A stretch of DNA of 58,498 nt from an uncultured Alphaproteobacteria bacterium (GTDB taxonomy: Bacteria; Pseudomonadota; Alphaproteobacteria; Rhizobiales; Ancalomicrobiaceae), in assembly GCA_937864925.1 (NCBI GenBank), contig CALMFH010000288.1:1-58498 (forward strand), written 5' to 3'. The notes beneath the pieces were generated by a model. It saw only the letters and a list, made by a program, of their open reading frames with translations. It ran no database searches and was not told the origin of the DNA. Below, piece after piece: positions 49,266 to 58,137 of this stretch. Each line of letters begins with the position of its first letter. Positions within the stretch are counted from its first letter, which is position 1. The position numbers and the translations under genes are program-made.

Positions 49266-50768
49266 TCACTCCACCGTCAGGGTGACGAAGCGCATCTCGC
49301 CTTCGGCCGAGGCGACGAGCAGCAGGGCCCGCTTGCGGCCTTCCTTCTTGGCGGCCTCGAAGCGCTTGGTGACGTCGTCGACGCTCTTCACCTCTTCCTG
49401 ACCGACCTCGAGGATGACGTCGCCGGGAACGATGCGCTTCTCCGCCGCGGCCGAGTTCGGATCGACCTCGGTCACCACCAGACCCTTGGCGACGCCGTCC
49501 TTGATCTTGAATTTCGTCCGCAACTGACCGTCGAGCGGCGCCAGCGCCAGACCCGCGACCTTGGAGACCGCCGCGGCCTTGCCCACTTCGCTCTTGCCGC
49601 CCTTCTCGTTGGCGGCGAGCTTCTCACCCTCCTCGAGCCGGCCGAGCTGGACCTCGACGGTCACCTCCTTGCCCTTGCGCAGTACGGTGACCGGAACCTT
49701 CTTGGAGATCGGCGTGTCGGCGACCATGCGCGGCAGTTCGCGCACATTGGGCACTTCCTTGCCGTCGAAGCGGACGATGACGTCGCCGGCCAGGATGCCG
49801 GCCTGATCGGCCGGGCCCTTGTCGGTGATGCCGGCGACCAGCGCGCCCTTCGGCTCCTTCAGCCCGAGGCCCTCGGCGATGTCGTCGGTCACCCCCTGGA
49901 TGCGCACGCCGAGCCAGCCGCGGCGGGTCTCGCCGAACTCCTTCAGCTGGGCGACCACCGCGAACGCTGTCTTCGACGGCACGGCGAAGCCGATGCCGAT
50001 CGAGCCGCCGGTCGGCGAGACGATGGCGGTGTTGATGCCGATGACGTCGCCGTACATGTCGAACAGCGGGCCGCCGGAGTTGCCCTTGTTGATCGCCGCG
50101 TCGGTCTGGATGAAGTTGTCGTAGGGGCCGGAATTGATGTCGCGGTTGCGGGCCGAGACGATACCGACGGTGACCGATCCGCCGAAGCCGAACGGATTGC
50201 CGATCGCCATCACCCAGTCGCCGACCCGCGCCTTGTCGCTGTCGCCGAACTTCACCGCCTTGAGCGGCTTGGTCGGCTCGACCTTGAGCAGCGCGATGTC
50301 GGTCTTCTTGTCGGTGCCGATCAGCTTGGCCTTGAGTTTGGTGCCGTCGGAGAAGTTGGCGGTGATCTCCTCGGCGCCGTCGATGACGTGGTTGTTGGTG
50401 ACGATGTAGCCGTCGGCGCCGATGACGAAGCCGGAGCCGAGCGACTGGATCTTGCGCGGCGCGCCGCCGTTCTTGCCCTGGTTCTTGAAGAACTCGTCGA
50501 AGAAGTCCTGGAAGGGCGAGCCCTCCGGCGCCTTCGGAATGGGGATCTGCTTCTCCACCGGGGCGCTCTGCGAGGTGGAGATGTTGACCACCGCGTCGAG
50601 CAGCCCCTCGGCGAGGTCGGCCACGGAGGCCGGTCCCGCCGCCGTGGGCGGTCCCGCGAGCGCCGGCGCCGCCGTCCCCGGCAGACCGGCGAGGCCGGCC
50701 ACCAGCGCCACCGAAAGGGCGAGGCGGGCGAGGGTCTGCGACGGGCGGATCTGAGAGAGGGTCTGCAT
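49266..50768 (-). CDS. degP: DegP/HtrA-family periplasmic serine protease
   Basis: A 500-residue Do-type protease for misfolded envelope proteins. A signal peptide ends near residue 38. The trypsin-like domain has the catalytic triad His in TNNHVIDGAEE, Asp in KKTDIALLKV and Ser in NKGNSGGPLFD. Two PDZ domains follow (GWLGVRIQGV to about 380, and the last about 100 residues with VTEVDPNSAAAEKRIVPGD). It is the last gene of an hflK-hflC-DUF2065-degP block, but a 136-nt gap before it allows its own promoter. Confidence 0.94.
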   Translation of the reverse strand: MQTLSQIRPSQTLARLALSVALVAGLAGLPGTAAPALAGPPTAAGPASVADLAEGLLDAVVNISTSQSAPVEKQIPIPKAPEGSPFQDFFDEFFKNQGKNGGAPRKIQSLGSGFVIGADGYIVTNNHVIDGAEEITANFSDGTKLKAKLIGTDKKTDIALLKVEPTKPLKAVKFGDSDKARVGDWVMAIGNPFGFGGSVTVGIVSARNRDINSGPYDNFIQTDAAINKGNSGGPLFDMYGDVIGINTAIVSPTGGSIGIGFAVPSKTAFAVVAQLKEFGETRRGWLGVRIQGVTDDIAEGLGLKEPKGALVAGITDKGPADQAGILAGDVIVRFDGKEVPNVRELPRMVADTPISKKVPVTVLRKGKEVTVEVQLGRLEEGEKLAANEKGGKSEVGKAAAVSKVAGLALAPLDGQLRTKFKIKDGVAKGLVVTEVDPNSAAAEKRIVPGDVILEVGQEEVKSVDDVTKRFEAAKKEGRKRALLLVASAEGEMRFVTLTVE

Positions 50769-50904
50769 CGCGGGTCGTATCCTTGCGATCGGAGAGGTCG
50801 TCGGACGGCGCGTTCACCGGGGATCGGTACGCGGTTCACCGAAGGATGATCGGGCGAATTCGGGCGGAAACGCGACCGGTCCCATTACGATTCCGTAATC
50901 CGCC

Positions 50905-51108
50905 TCAGCCGCGCACCGCCCACACCATCGCCACGCCGAGGACGAGCGCGACCAGCCCACCCCAGCGCAACGCGTTGTCGGGGACTTCCGCCGCCCGCGC
51001 CAACACGTCTTTCATGAAGCCCGGCGCGGCGGCGTAGAGAGCGCCCTCGAGCGCCGCCACCAGGCCGAGGGCGACGACCAGGTCGTCGAGCCCGCTCGCC
51101 CCCTCCAT
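50905..51108 (-). CDS. DUF2065 family small membrane protein
   Basis: A 67-residue protein with two hydrophobic helices (LVVALGLVAALEGALYAAAP and ALRWGGLVALVLGVAMVWAV) around a short polar loop. It fits the DUF2065 (YjeT-like) family. Such genes are commonly found beside hflK-hflC in proteobacteria. Its function is unknown; a link to HflKC is suggested by position only. Three bases separate it from the hflC stop. Confidence 0.85.
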   Translation of the reverse strand: MEGASGLDDLVVALGLVAALEGALYAAAPGFMKDVLARAAEVPDNALRWGGLVALVLGVAMVWAVRG

Positions 51109-51111
51109 CGT

Positions 51112-51996
51112 TCACTTCCCCGCCTTGCCGCCCGATGGATCGGTCAGGTAGCGGAAGAAGTCGGAGGACTGCGGTGACATCAGCACCCGGGTGTCGCCCG
51201 CCCTCATCGCCGCTTCGTAGGCCTGCATCGAGCGGTAGAAGGCGAAGAAGTCGGGATCCTTGCCGAAGGCCTCGGCGAAGACCTTGATCCGCTCGGCGTC
51301 GCCCGAACCGCGAGCCCGCTCGGCGTCACGGCTCGCCTCGGCGAGGAGGATCTCCTTCTCGGCATCGGCCTTGGCCTTGATCCGCTGGCTCTCTTCGGAA
51401 CCCTTGGCGCGCAGTTCGGTCGCCTCGCGTTGGCGTTCGGTCTGCATCCGCTGGAACACCGCCTCGGAGTTCTTCTGCGGCAGGTCGGCGCGGCGGATCT
51501 TGACGTCGACGATGTCGACGCCGATGCCCTTGGCCTCGTGATCCACCTGGGCGCGGATCTTCTCCATCAGGCCGGAGCGGTCGTCGCGCACCACGGCGAA
51601 GAAGGTCGCGTCGGCGAGCACGGCGCGTACCGCCGAGGAGACGAAGGTGTTGAGCCGCTGGTTGCCGCCCTGGATGGTACGAACACCCTGATAGAACTGC
51701 ACCGGATCGACGATCCGGTAACGTGCGAAGGCGTCGACCACGAGGCGCTTCTTGTCGGAGGCGATGAGCTCCTGCGGCTCCAGATCGATGTCGAGGATGC
51801 GCTTGTCGAGGTACTCGACGTTCTGGATGAACGGGATCTTGAAGTAGAGCCCGGGCTGCACCACGGCACGCTTCACCTGACCGAACTGCAGGACCAGGGC
51901 CTGGTTGGTCGGCGAGACGATGTAGGCGGCGCCGGCGGCGGCGACGAGGACGGCGGCGACGAGCACGCCGACGAAACCGAAGAGACCGGTCTTCAT
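51112..51996 (-). CDS. hflC: HflC, subunit of the HflKC membrane complex
   Basis: A 294-residue SPFH/prohibitin-domain protein. A membrane anchor covers about residues 5-27 (LFGFVGVLVAAVLVAAAGAA), then the SPFH domain with QFGQVKRAVVQPGLYFKIPF. A long charged helix region contains SEESQRIKAKADAEKEILLAEA. It forms a cage with HflK around the FtsH protease, modulating its turnover of membrane proteins. AAGGGAG precedes ATG 51996, which overlaps the hflK stop. Confidence 0.95.
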   Translation of the reverse strand: MKTGLFGFVGVLVAAVLVAAAGAAYIVSPTNQALVLQFGQVKRAVVQPGLYFKIPFIQNVEYLDKRILDIDLEPQELIASDKKRLVVDAFARYRIVDPVQFYQGVRTIQGGNQRLNTFVSSAVRAVLADATFFAVVRDDRSGLMEKIRAQVDHEAKGIGVDIVDVKIRRADLPQKNSEAVFQRMQTERQREATELRAKGSEESQRIKAKADAEKEILLAEASRDAERARGSGDAERIKVFAEAFGKDPDFFAFYRSMQAYEAAMRAGDTRVLMSPQSSDFFRYLTDPSGGKAGK

Positions 51997-53135
51997 GGCG
52001 TGGCTCCCTTGCCCTGCGGCTTACGGGTGAGTTGATCGAGCGGCAGGTAGGGTTGGATCGCGCCTTCCCCCTTGCCCTGATCGACGATCACCTTGTCCAT
52101 GCCGCCGAAGACCCGTTCCATGGTCTCGAGATAGAGACGTTCGCGGGTGACCTCGGGGGCGTGCTTGTACTCCTCGAGCACCTTGGAGAAGCGATCGGCC
52201 TGACCGCGCGCCTCTTCCACCGTGCGCTGGCGATAGGCGTTGGCCTGGGCGGTGATCGACGCGGCCTGACCACGCGCTTCCGGCACGATGCGGTTGGCGT
52301 AGGCCTGCGCCTCGTTCTGCAGACGCTCGGCGTCGATGCGTGCCGCCTGGACGTCGCGGAAGGCGTCGATGACCTGGGTCGGCGGGTTGACCTTGTGCAT
52401 GTTGACGAGACGCACCTCGATGCCCGACTTGTAGTCGTCGAGCGTCTTCTGCATCAGGTGGCGTACGTCGTTCTCGATGCGGCGCTGGTTCTCGGTGAGG
52501 ATCATCTCGATCGAGTTCTTGCCGATGATCTCGCGCATGGCGCTCTCGGCGACCGCCTTCACCGTCGCTTCCGGGTTCTGGATGTTGAACAGGAAGGCGG
52601 AGGCGTCCTTGACGTTCCACTGCACCTTGAACGACACGTCGACCATGTTCTCGTCGCCGGTCAGCATCAGGCTCTCGTCGGGGATGTCGCGCCCGGGCAC
52701 GCCGCGCGCCGTGTCGAAATCGCGCTGGCCGACCGAGATCTCGCGCACCGCCAGAACCTTCGGCGTGTAGACCTGACCGAGCGGGAAAGGAAGGTTGTAG
52801 TTGAGGCCCGGAGTGGTCTGGGACGTCACCTTGCCGAGCACCAGTTCGACGCCGAGCTCGTCCGGCTCGACCCGGTAGAAGCCGGTGGCGAGCCACAGCG
52901 CCAACGCGCCGACGGCGACCAGCGCCAGCCCCTTGCCGCCGATCCCGATGGCACCGCCGCCCGGCCCACCGCCACCCGGCAGCCAGTCCTTGAGCTTCTC
53001 CTGGCTGCGGCGCAGCAGTTCTTCGAGATCCGGCGGTTGGTTGCCGCCGCCGGACGGTCCGCGTGGCGGTTGACCCCAAGGGCCGCCACCGCCGCCCTTC
53101 CATCCGCCGCCGCCGTTCTGGTTGCTCCAGGGCAT
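51993..53135 (-). CDS. hflK: HflK, subunit of the HflKC membrane complex
   Basis: A 380-residue partner of HflC. The N-terminus is Gly/Pro-rich (MPWSNQNGGGGWKGGGGG), then a membrane segment (GLALVAVGALALWLATGFY, about 69-87). The SPFH domain follows (VEPDELGVELVLGKV), then VNPPTQVIDAFRDVQAAR and an Ala/Glu/Arg coiled coil. ATG 53135 is the usual start; an upstream in-frame ATG adds 15 atypical residues. It is translationally coupled to hflC. Confidence 0.95.
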   Translation of the reverse strand: MPWSNQNGGGGWKGGGGGPWGQPPRGPSGGGNQPPDLEELLRRSQEKLKDWLPGGGGPGGGAIGIGGKGLALVAVGALALWLATGFYRVEPDELGVELVLGKVTSQTTPGLNYNLPFPLGQVYTPKVLAVREISVGQRDFDTARGVPGRDIPDESLMLTGDENMVDVSFKVQWNVKDASAFLFNIQNPEATVKAVAESAMREIIGKNSIEMILTENQRRIENDVRHLMQKTLDDYKSGIEVRLVNMHKVNPPTQVIDAFRDVQAARIDAERLQNEAQAYANRIVPEARGQAASITAQANAYRQRTVEEARGQADRFSKVLEEYKHAPEVTRERLYLETMERVFGGMDKVIVDQGKGEGAIQPYLPLDQLTRKPQGKGATP

Positions 53136-53317
53136 GTCCTGTCCTTGTCCTGATCGCTCGACGCACCCCGCGCGACACACGGAGACGTCGCCGTCTCCCC
53201 TCCCGCCGCACGCGCGCGCCGAAGCACTACCGGGTTATAGGTATCCGCCGGTGGGGTTTCAACGGAACCGGGCTCGAAACGGGTGGCTTATCGGCGGGAT
53301 GGGTGAACGGCGAGGGT

Positions 53318-53839
53318 TCACCGCCGCCGCAGCGTGACGAAGTCGAAGTCGGCTTCGTCCCTGTCGGTGCGCTCGCCGCGGATCCGCGCCACCTCGACCC
53401 AGTCGGCCGCCGGAAGCTCCGGGAAGAGCACCGCCCCCGCCGGATCCGGCGCGAGCCTCACTTCGGTCAGTTCGATGCGATCGGTGACGGGCAGTGCCTG
53501 GGCGTAGACGTCGCCGCCGCCGACCAGCGCGATCCCCGCCGCGCCGGTCTCGCGCGCCATCCGCGCACCTTCCGCCAACGCCGCCTCCAGCGACCCCACG
53601 ACCACCACACCGTCGGCGGCGAAGTCGGCGTCACGCGTCACCACGATGTTGGTGCGCCCCGGCAGCGGCTTGCCGATCGAAGCGAAGGTCTTGCGCCCCA
53701 TGACGATCGGGCACCCCATCGTGAGCCGTTTGAAGTGCTTCAGATCCGACGAGATCCGCCACGGCAGGCCGCCGTTGCGGCCGATCACCCGGTTCGTCGC
53801 CGCTGCCACCACCGCGAAGACCTCGACGCCGTCGATCAT
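53318..53839 (-). CDS. folA: Dihydrofolate reductase
   Basis: A 173-residue enzyme reducing dihydrofolate to tetrahydrofolate with NADPH. Hallmarks are VVAAATNRVIGRNGGLPWRI (10-29), then DLKHFKRLTMGCPIVMGRKT, SIGKPLPGRTNIVVTRD and the VGGGDVYAQAL loop. It restores the folate oxidised by ThyA, whose gene lies just upstream across a GNAT gene. The start overlaps the GNAT stop by 4 nt. Confidence 0.95.
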   Translation of the reverse strand: MIDGVEVFAVVAAATNRVIGRNGGLPWRISSDLKHFKRLTMGCPIVMGRKTFASIGKPLPGRTNIVVTRDADFAADGVVVVGSLEAALAEGARMARETGAAGIALVGGGDVYAQALPVTDRIELTEVRLAPDPAGAVLFPELPAADWVEVARIRGERTDRDEADFDFVTLRRR

Positions 53840-54318
53840 GCACCCCCTCCGAGCTTCGCCAGCGCCTCACCGGAGACCCGCATCACCGTCCACTCGTCCT
53901 GCGGCACCGCGCCGATCGAGCGGTAGAAGGCGATCGACGGGGCGTTCCAGTCGAGCACCCACCATTGCAGCCGCCCCAACCCTTCGTCGAGGCAGCGCTT
54001 CGCCAGCCGTTCGAGGAGCGCCTTGCCGATGCCGCGGCCGCGTGCCTTCGGCTCGACGTAGAGGTCCTCGAGGTAGATGCCCGCCACGCCCTGGAAGGTC
54101 GAGAAGTTGTAGAACCACAGGGCGAAGCCGACCGGCTCGCCGTCGAGTTCGGCGATGTCGCAGAAGGCCCGCGGGGTCGGTCCGAAGAGGGCCTTCTCGA
54201 ACGTCGCCTCGCTGGCCTCGACCTCGTGCGAGAGATTCTCGTAGGCCGCGAGCGCCTTCACGAAGGCGAGTACCAGCCCCGCCTCGCCCGGCCGCGCCTC
54301 GCGGATCTCGACCCCCAT
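53836..54318 (-). CDS. GNAT N-acetyltransferase (spermidine/diamine acetyltransferase-like)
   Basis: A 160-residue GNAT protein. FALWFYNFSTFQGVAGIYLE and DLYVEPKARGRGIGKALLERL (acetyl-CoA loop) are followed by LQWWVLDWNAPSIAFYRSIG. This pattern resembles SSAT-type diamine or thialysine acetyltransferases, but the substrate is not proven. It sits between thyA and folA, overlapping folA by 4 nt and starting 10 nt after thyA, so all three are likely co-transcribed. Confidence 0.86.
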   Translation of the reverse strand: MGVEIREARPGEAGLVLAFVKALAAYENLSHEVEASEATFEKALFGPTPRAFCDIAELDGEPVGFALWFYNFSTFQGVAGIYLEDLYVEPKARGRGIGKALLERLAKRCLDEGLGRLQWWVLDWNAPSIAFYRSIGAVPQDEWTVMRVSGEALAKLGGGA

Positions 54319-54328
54319 GTTCCCCTCC

Positions 54329-55123
54329 TCACACCGCCACCGGCGCCTTGATGTGGGGATGGGGATCGTAGTCGATCAGTTCGAAGTGCTCGTAGCGGAA
54401 ATCGAAGATCGATCTCACCGACGGGTCGATCCGCATCTTCGGCAGGGCGCGCGGCGCGCGGGAGAGCTGCAGTGCGGTCTGCTCCATGTGGTTCAGATAG
54501 AGATGGGCGTCGCCGAAGGAGTGGACGAAGTCGCCGGGTTCGAGCCCCGTCGCCTGCGCCATCATCATCGTCAGCAGGGCGTAGCTGGCGATGTTGAACG
54601 GCACGCCGAGGAAGACGTCGGCAGAGCGCTGGTAGAGCTGGCAGGAGAGCCGCCCCTCGACGACGTAGAACTGGAAGAAGGCGTGGCAGGGCGGCAGTTT
54701 CATCCGCGGGATGTCGGCCGGGTTCCAGGCCGAGACGATCAGCCGGCGGCTGTCGGGATTGCGGCGGATCTCGTTCTCCACCCAGGCGATCTGGTCGATG
54801 GTGCCGCCGTCGGGCTTCGGCCAGGAGCGCCACTGGTGGCCGTAGACCGGGCCGAGGTCGCCGTTCTCGTCGGCCCACTCGTCCCAGATCGACACCCCGT
54901 TCTCCTTCAGCCAACGGATGTTGGTGTCGCCCTTCAGGAACCACAGCAGTTCGACGATGATCGACTTCAGGTGCAGCTTCTTGGTGGTCAGCGCCGGGAA
55001 GCCGGCCGCGAGGTCGAAGCGCATCTGATGGCCGAAGACCGAACGCGTGCCGGTGCCGGTGCGGTCGGTCCGGGTGACGCCCTCGTCGAGGATGCGGCGC
55101 ATCAGATCGAGATACTGTTTCAT
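54329..55123 (-). CDS. thyA: Thymidylate synthase ThyA
   Basis: A 264-residue enzyme, the same length as E. coli ThyA, making dTMP from dUMP and methylene-tetrahydrofolate. Signatures are [17 protein letters not shown] (23-39), [20 protein letters not shown], the catalytic cysteine in [12 protein letters not shown] near 146, [18 protein letters not shown] and HIKAPVAV at the end. GAGG precedes ATG 55123 by seven bases. It heads a thyA-GNAT-folA unit. Confidence 0.96.
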   Translation of the reverse strand: MKQYLDLMRRILDEGVTRTDRTGTGTRSVFGHQMRFDLAAGFPALTTKKLHLKSIIVELLWFLKGDTNIRWLKENGVSIWDEWADENGDLGPVYGHQWRSWPKPDGGTIDQIAWVENEIRRNPDSRRLIVSAWNPADIPRMKLPPCHAFFQFYVVEGRLSCQLYQRSADVFLGVPFNIASYALLTMMMAQATGLEPGDFVHSFGDAHLYLNHMEQTALQLSRAPRALPKMRIDPSVRSIFDFRYEHFELIDYDPHPHIKAPVAV

Positions 55124-55292
55124 CGGAGGCCTCGTGGGGCGCGAATCGCCGGACGGGTGAGGAGCGAGGGTCGGACGGCGGCGGCGCGCACGCAACCGTC
55201 GCCGTCCGGGTGTCACCGGTCCATCCGCCGCCGTGCCGGCGCCACGATGTCGGCCTACTCATGCGCCGCCGGTCGGAGAAGGAGATCCCGCC

Positions 55293-55673
55293 ATGCGTCT
55301 CGCTCATGTCGCCCTGTGGACCACCGATCTCGACGCCGCGGCGCGCTTCTGGGCGACCCATTTCGGCGCCGAGATCGGCGACGAATACGTCTCGCACAAC
55401 CGTCCCGGCTTCCGCTCCCGCTTCCTGAAGCTCCTCGACGGCTCGGCCCTGGAGCTGATGACCGGACCGTGGATCGACGCTCCGGCCGAAGGCGAACGGG
55501 CCGGTTGGGCCCATGTGGCGATCTCGCTCGGCTCGGCCGAGGCGGTCGACGCCGCAGCGGTGCGCTTCGCCTCCGAAGGCCTGCTCGTCTCCGGCCCGCG
55601 CACCACCGGCGACGGCTTCTACGAGGCGGTGGTGCGCGCCCCCGACGGGGCGCTGGTCGAGATCACCTCGTGA
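55293..55673 (+). CDS. VOC-family (glyoxalase/bleomycin-resistance-like) protein
   Basis: A 126-residue metal-binding fold of the vicinal oxygen chelate superfamily. It has two beta-alpha-beta-beta-beta modules: MRLAHVALWTTDLDAAARFW at the start and WAHVAISLGSAEAVDAAA near 70. Metal ligands are likely H5, the Glu in LELMTG, H72 and the Glu in LVEITS at the C-terminus. The reaction cannot be inferred. GGAGAAGGAGATC precedes ATG 55293. Its 3' end overlaps the next gene on the other strand by 55 nt. Confidence 0.85.
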   Translation: MRLAHVALWTTDLDAAARFWATHFGAEIGDEYVSHNRPGFRSRFLKLLDGSALELMTGPWIDAPAEGERAGWAHVAISLGSAEAVDAAAVRFASEGLLVSGPRTTGDGFYEAVVRAPDGALVEITS

Positions 55674-56158
55674 GAAAGATCCTGCCGCTCCGTCGGGGAG
55701 GGTGCCACGACCGCCCGGCTCATGTGGACGACGGTCCCGCCACGGAACGTCTCCTCGCGATCGACCGCGTAGCCCGCAGCCGCATAGAAGCGCAGGTTCG
55801 CGATGAAGCGGGCATTGGTGTAGAGCGCCAGCCGGGGCCTCCCGAGATCGCGCGTGAGGCGCTCGGCATGGGCGAGCATCCGCCGCCCGAGCCCGCGGCC
55901 GGCGAAGGCCGGATCGATCGCCAGATTTTCCAGCAGCAGCCGATCCGCCGCGACGACGAGATGGGTCACGCCGACGATCGCCCCATCGAGCTCCATCACC
56001 TCGACCACGTCGTCGCGGATCGCCGTGGCGTGATCGAAGCCCATCGGCAGCGGCTCGCGGCCGATCACCGCCACCCATTTCGCATAGGCCCTGCGGGTCA
56101 GATCCGCCACCGCCGCAGCGTCGGCGGCGGCGGCGCGGCGGAAGGCGATCTCGCTCAC
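55619..56158 (-). CDS. GNAT family N-acetyltransferase
   Basis: A 179-residue acetyltransferase. Typical segments are SEIAFRRAAAADAAAVADL at the start, LLLENLAIDPAFAGRGLGRRM (acetyl-CoA loop near 85-105) and LALYTNARFIANLRFYAAAG. The last 25 residues (SPTERQDLSHEV and beyond) are encoded over the end of the VOC gene. GTG 56158 is the start; it overlaps the LysR stop (GTGA) and GAGGCGGCGGA lies just before it, so it is coupled to that gene. The substrate is unknown. Confidence 0.83.
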   Translation of the reverse strand: MSEIAFRRAAAADAAAVADLTRRAYAKWVAVIGREPLPMGFDHATAIRDDVVEVMELDGAIVGVTHLVVAADRLLLENLAIDPAFAGRGLGRRMLAHAERLTRDLGRPRLALYTNARFIANLRFYAAAGYAVDREETFRGGTVVHMSRAVVAPSPTERQDLSHEVISTSAPSGARTTAS

Positions 56159-57096
56159 TCCGCCGCCTCGCGCTCGCGCCAGTCGCCCTCCGCCTGGAAG
56201 CTCTGGACGATATGGCCGGAGAGCGCCTCCATCGCCGCGCCGGTGGCTCGCGCCGAGGCCATCAACTGGATCTCGTAATGACCGATCGCCGGCAAGAGCC
56301 GTTCGTCGATCGGCACCAGTTCGCCCGAGATGACGCTCTTCGGCAGCGGCGCCACCGCCAGATCGGCGAGCACGGCGGCGACCTGGCCGACGTAGTGCTG
56401 ACTCGAATAGGCGACCCGGTAGGGGATACCCTCCTTGTCGAGCCGCGCCTGCGCGAGGCTGCGCCACGAACAGGTGGTGCCGGAGACGGCGAGCGGCAGT
56501 GGCCGCTTCAGATGCGCCTCGCCCCAACGGGCGCCGGCCCACACCAGCCGCTCGCGATGGACGATCGTCCCCGTCCCGGGAATGCCGCAGCCGAGCCCGA
56601 CGCTGACCAGCGCCAGATCGACCTCGCCGGCGTCGAGCAGGCGGACGAGATCGCGGCTCGGCTGGCAGACGACGTCGACCTGGACGAAGGGGTGGCTGGC
56701 GGCGAAGCGGGCGAGAATGGCGGGCAGGAACTTGGTGGCGTAGTCGTCGGGCGTGCCGAGGCGGACGACGCCGCGGGTGTCGGCGCAGCGAAAGCGGGCG
56801 AGAGCCTCGTCGTTGAGCTGCATCATGCGGCGTGCGTAGCCGATGAGATCGTCACCGGCAGGGGTCAGCGCCACGCCGCGGCCGTCCTTGGCGAAGATCG
56901 GTCGGCCGACGATCTCCTCGAGCCGCTTCATCTGCATCGACACCGCGGAGGGCGTGCGGAACACCGACTGCGCCGCTCGGCTGAACGAGCCGGTCTGATG
57001 TACCGCCAGCAGCGTCCGCAGGAGATCGATCTCCAGCACGGCGCTGCCGCCGGAGAAGGCGGAGACGGTGCATCCCTCGTCGCGTGCGTCCGACAT
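56155..57096 (-). CDS. LysR-family transcriptional regulator
   Basis: A 313-residue LTTR. The winged HTH lies near residues 22-80 (IDLLRTLLAVHQTGSFSRAA, then TPSAVSMQMKRLEEIVGRPI and LTPAGDDLIGYARRM). A substrate-binding domain follows from about 105 (VVRLGTPDDYATKFLPAIL). Its effector is unknown. The strong RBS GGGAGGTCGCC precedes ATG 57096. It is co-transcribed with the GNAT gene and divergent from the DUF1127 gene, with a palindrome between them. Confidence 0.93.
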   Translation of the reverse strand: MSDARDEGCTVSAFSGGSAVLEIDLLRTLLAVHQTGSFSRAAQSVFRTPSAVSMQMKRLEEIVGRPIFAKDGRGVALTPAGDDLIGYARRMMQLNDEALARFRCADTRGVVRLGTPDDYATKFLPAILARFAASHPFVQVDVVCQPSRDLVRLLDAGEVDLALVSVGLGCGIPGTGTIVHRERLVWAGARWGEAHLKRPLPLAVSGTTCSWRSLAQARLDKEGIPYRVAYSSQHYVGQVAAVLADLAVAPLPKSVISGELVPIDERLLPAIGHYEIQLMASARATGAAMEALSGHIVQSFQAEGDWREREAAE

Positions 57097-57159
57097 GGCG
57101 ACCTCCCGAGCGATCGATGGTCGATCAAGGTTTCTGAAGGACCACGTTAGTTCTTTTCG

Positions 57160-57177
57160 TTTGATTGATCAATCGAA
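57160..57177. promoter_or_regulatory. Palindromic operator candidate
   Basis: GATTGATCAATC (57163-57174) is a perfect 12-bp palindrome in an A+T-rich patch, about 65 nt upstream of lysR and 110 nt upstream of the DUF1127 gene. Such dyads in a divergent promoter are typical LysR-type binding sites; binding is not shown. Confidence 0.45.
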
Positions 57178-57285
57178 GCCGCTCATCGTCTTCCCTCGAA
57201 GATGCCTCTTCGCCCGACGAACCGATCGAAATCGCGTGATCGCCGCGTGAGAACCACGCGGGTTCGCGACCGGGAGAGACGTGCC

Positions 57286-57585
57286 ATGCGCGATGCCGCC
57301 CTGATGATCGCCACTCTCGGCGACGACTACGCCCCTTCGCTCGCCGCTCGCTTCGGCCGATGGATCGCCGGCCGTTTCGCGACGGTCCGCCGCCATCTCG
57401 CGGCAGGCCGGGCGCTGCACCATGTCGGACACCTGGACGAGCGCCTGCTCGCCGACATCGGCCTCGCACCCGCCGATCTCGACGGCCTCGACCCGATGCT
57501 GCCGGCGGCGACGCGCCGGCTGGCCGCCGCCGCGGCGGATCGTCGCCGGGTTCGTGTCGCCGAGGAGCGGTGGCGCCGGGCCTGA
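57286..57585 (+). CDS. DUF1127 family protein
   Basis: A 99-residue basic protein. The DUF1127 signature LHHVGHLDERLLADIGLAPADL lies at about residues 45-66 (given in parts: LDERLLADIGL is the conserved core). Small DUF1127 proteins are frequent in alphaproteobacteria; some affect phosphate uptake or RNA turnover, but this one has an unusual N-terminal helix (ALMIATLGDDYAP) and Arg-rich C-terminus. GGGAGAG precedes ATG 57286. An in-frame ATG at 57202 adds Arg-rich residues and is less likely. Confidence 0.75.
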   Translation: MRDAALMIATLGDDYAPSLAARFGRWIAGRFATVRRHLAAGRALHHVGHLDERLLADIGLAPADLDGLDPMLPAATRRLAAAAADRRRVRVAEERWRRA

Positions 57586-57629
57586 GCGACCCTGCCACCA
57601 CGACGCGGACCTTCGTCGCAGCGGGGGTC

Positions 57630-57658
57630 TTTTCGCGGCGGCCCGCGTCACCTATATT
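57630..57658 (+). promoter_or_regulatory. Probable ssrA promoter
   Basis: TATATT (57653-57658) is a good -10 box for a stable RNA, about 7 nt before the expected RNA start. The -35 (TTTTCG around 57630-57635) is weak. Confidence 0.45.
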
Positions 57659-57664
57659 GGTCAC

Positions 57665-57980
57665 GTCATCCCGCAAGGGGCGACTATGGCGATAAACGAG
57701 CGGTGGAATAAGCCTTTCGGACCCGGGGGCAGTACCCGGCGCCTCCACCCGAGCCCATGGGTTTCCGTGGGTTCCGGCGGGGGCGAACCAGGATCGACGA
57801 GGGTCTAAAGACCGATCTTTTGCCCGGCATGATACCGCCGTCATCGGGTCAAATTATAGTTGCCAACGACAACTATGCTCCGGTTGCCGTGGCCGCGTGA
57901 GCGGTTTCGGACTCCGGTAACAAGTCCTGACGGGTAGCACCGTCCAGGCGGGGTTCGGGGGCACCTGGCAACAGAAGCCC
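57665..57980 (+). ncRNA. ssrA: tmRNA, circularly permuted two-piece form
   Basis: The RNA that rescues stalled ribosomes and tags the nascent chain. The acceptor half comes first: GGTGGAATAAGCC, then T-arm-like CCGGGGGCAGTACCCGG and the acceptor strand CGCCTCC-ACC (about 57740-57756). After a short spacer the second half begins GGGGGCGAACCAGGATCGACG near 57778, whose GGGGGCG pairs with CGCCTCC. The tag frame runs 57862-57897 with stop at 57898-57900 and encodes ANDNYAPVAVAA, an alphaproteobacterial degradation tag. The order identifies the permuted gene. Ends are approximate. The sspB gene follows about 160 nt downstream. Confidence 0.95.
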
Positions 57981-58137
57981 TCACTTCCCGTCTCGCCTCA
58001 CCCGCTTCGATCCGCGCCGTGCTATCGTGCGGGGGGAGACTCGCGGCGAGAGGGGTGCGTTCCATCCCGGCGGCCACCGACGGCCGACACCTGTGAGCGG
58101 GCGAGCAGCGAGCCTCCCCGAGACGAGACCGAGAGCG

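Noticed and set aside
57125-57844. Minus-strand frame antisense to the DUF1127 gene and tmRNA
   Set aside because: It overlaps a well-defined structured RNA and a better-supported gene, and has shadow-type composition.
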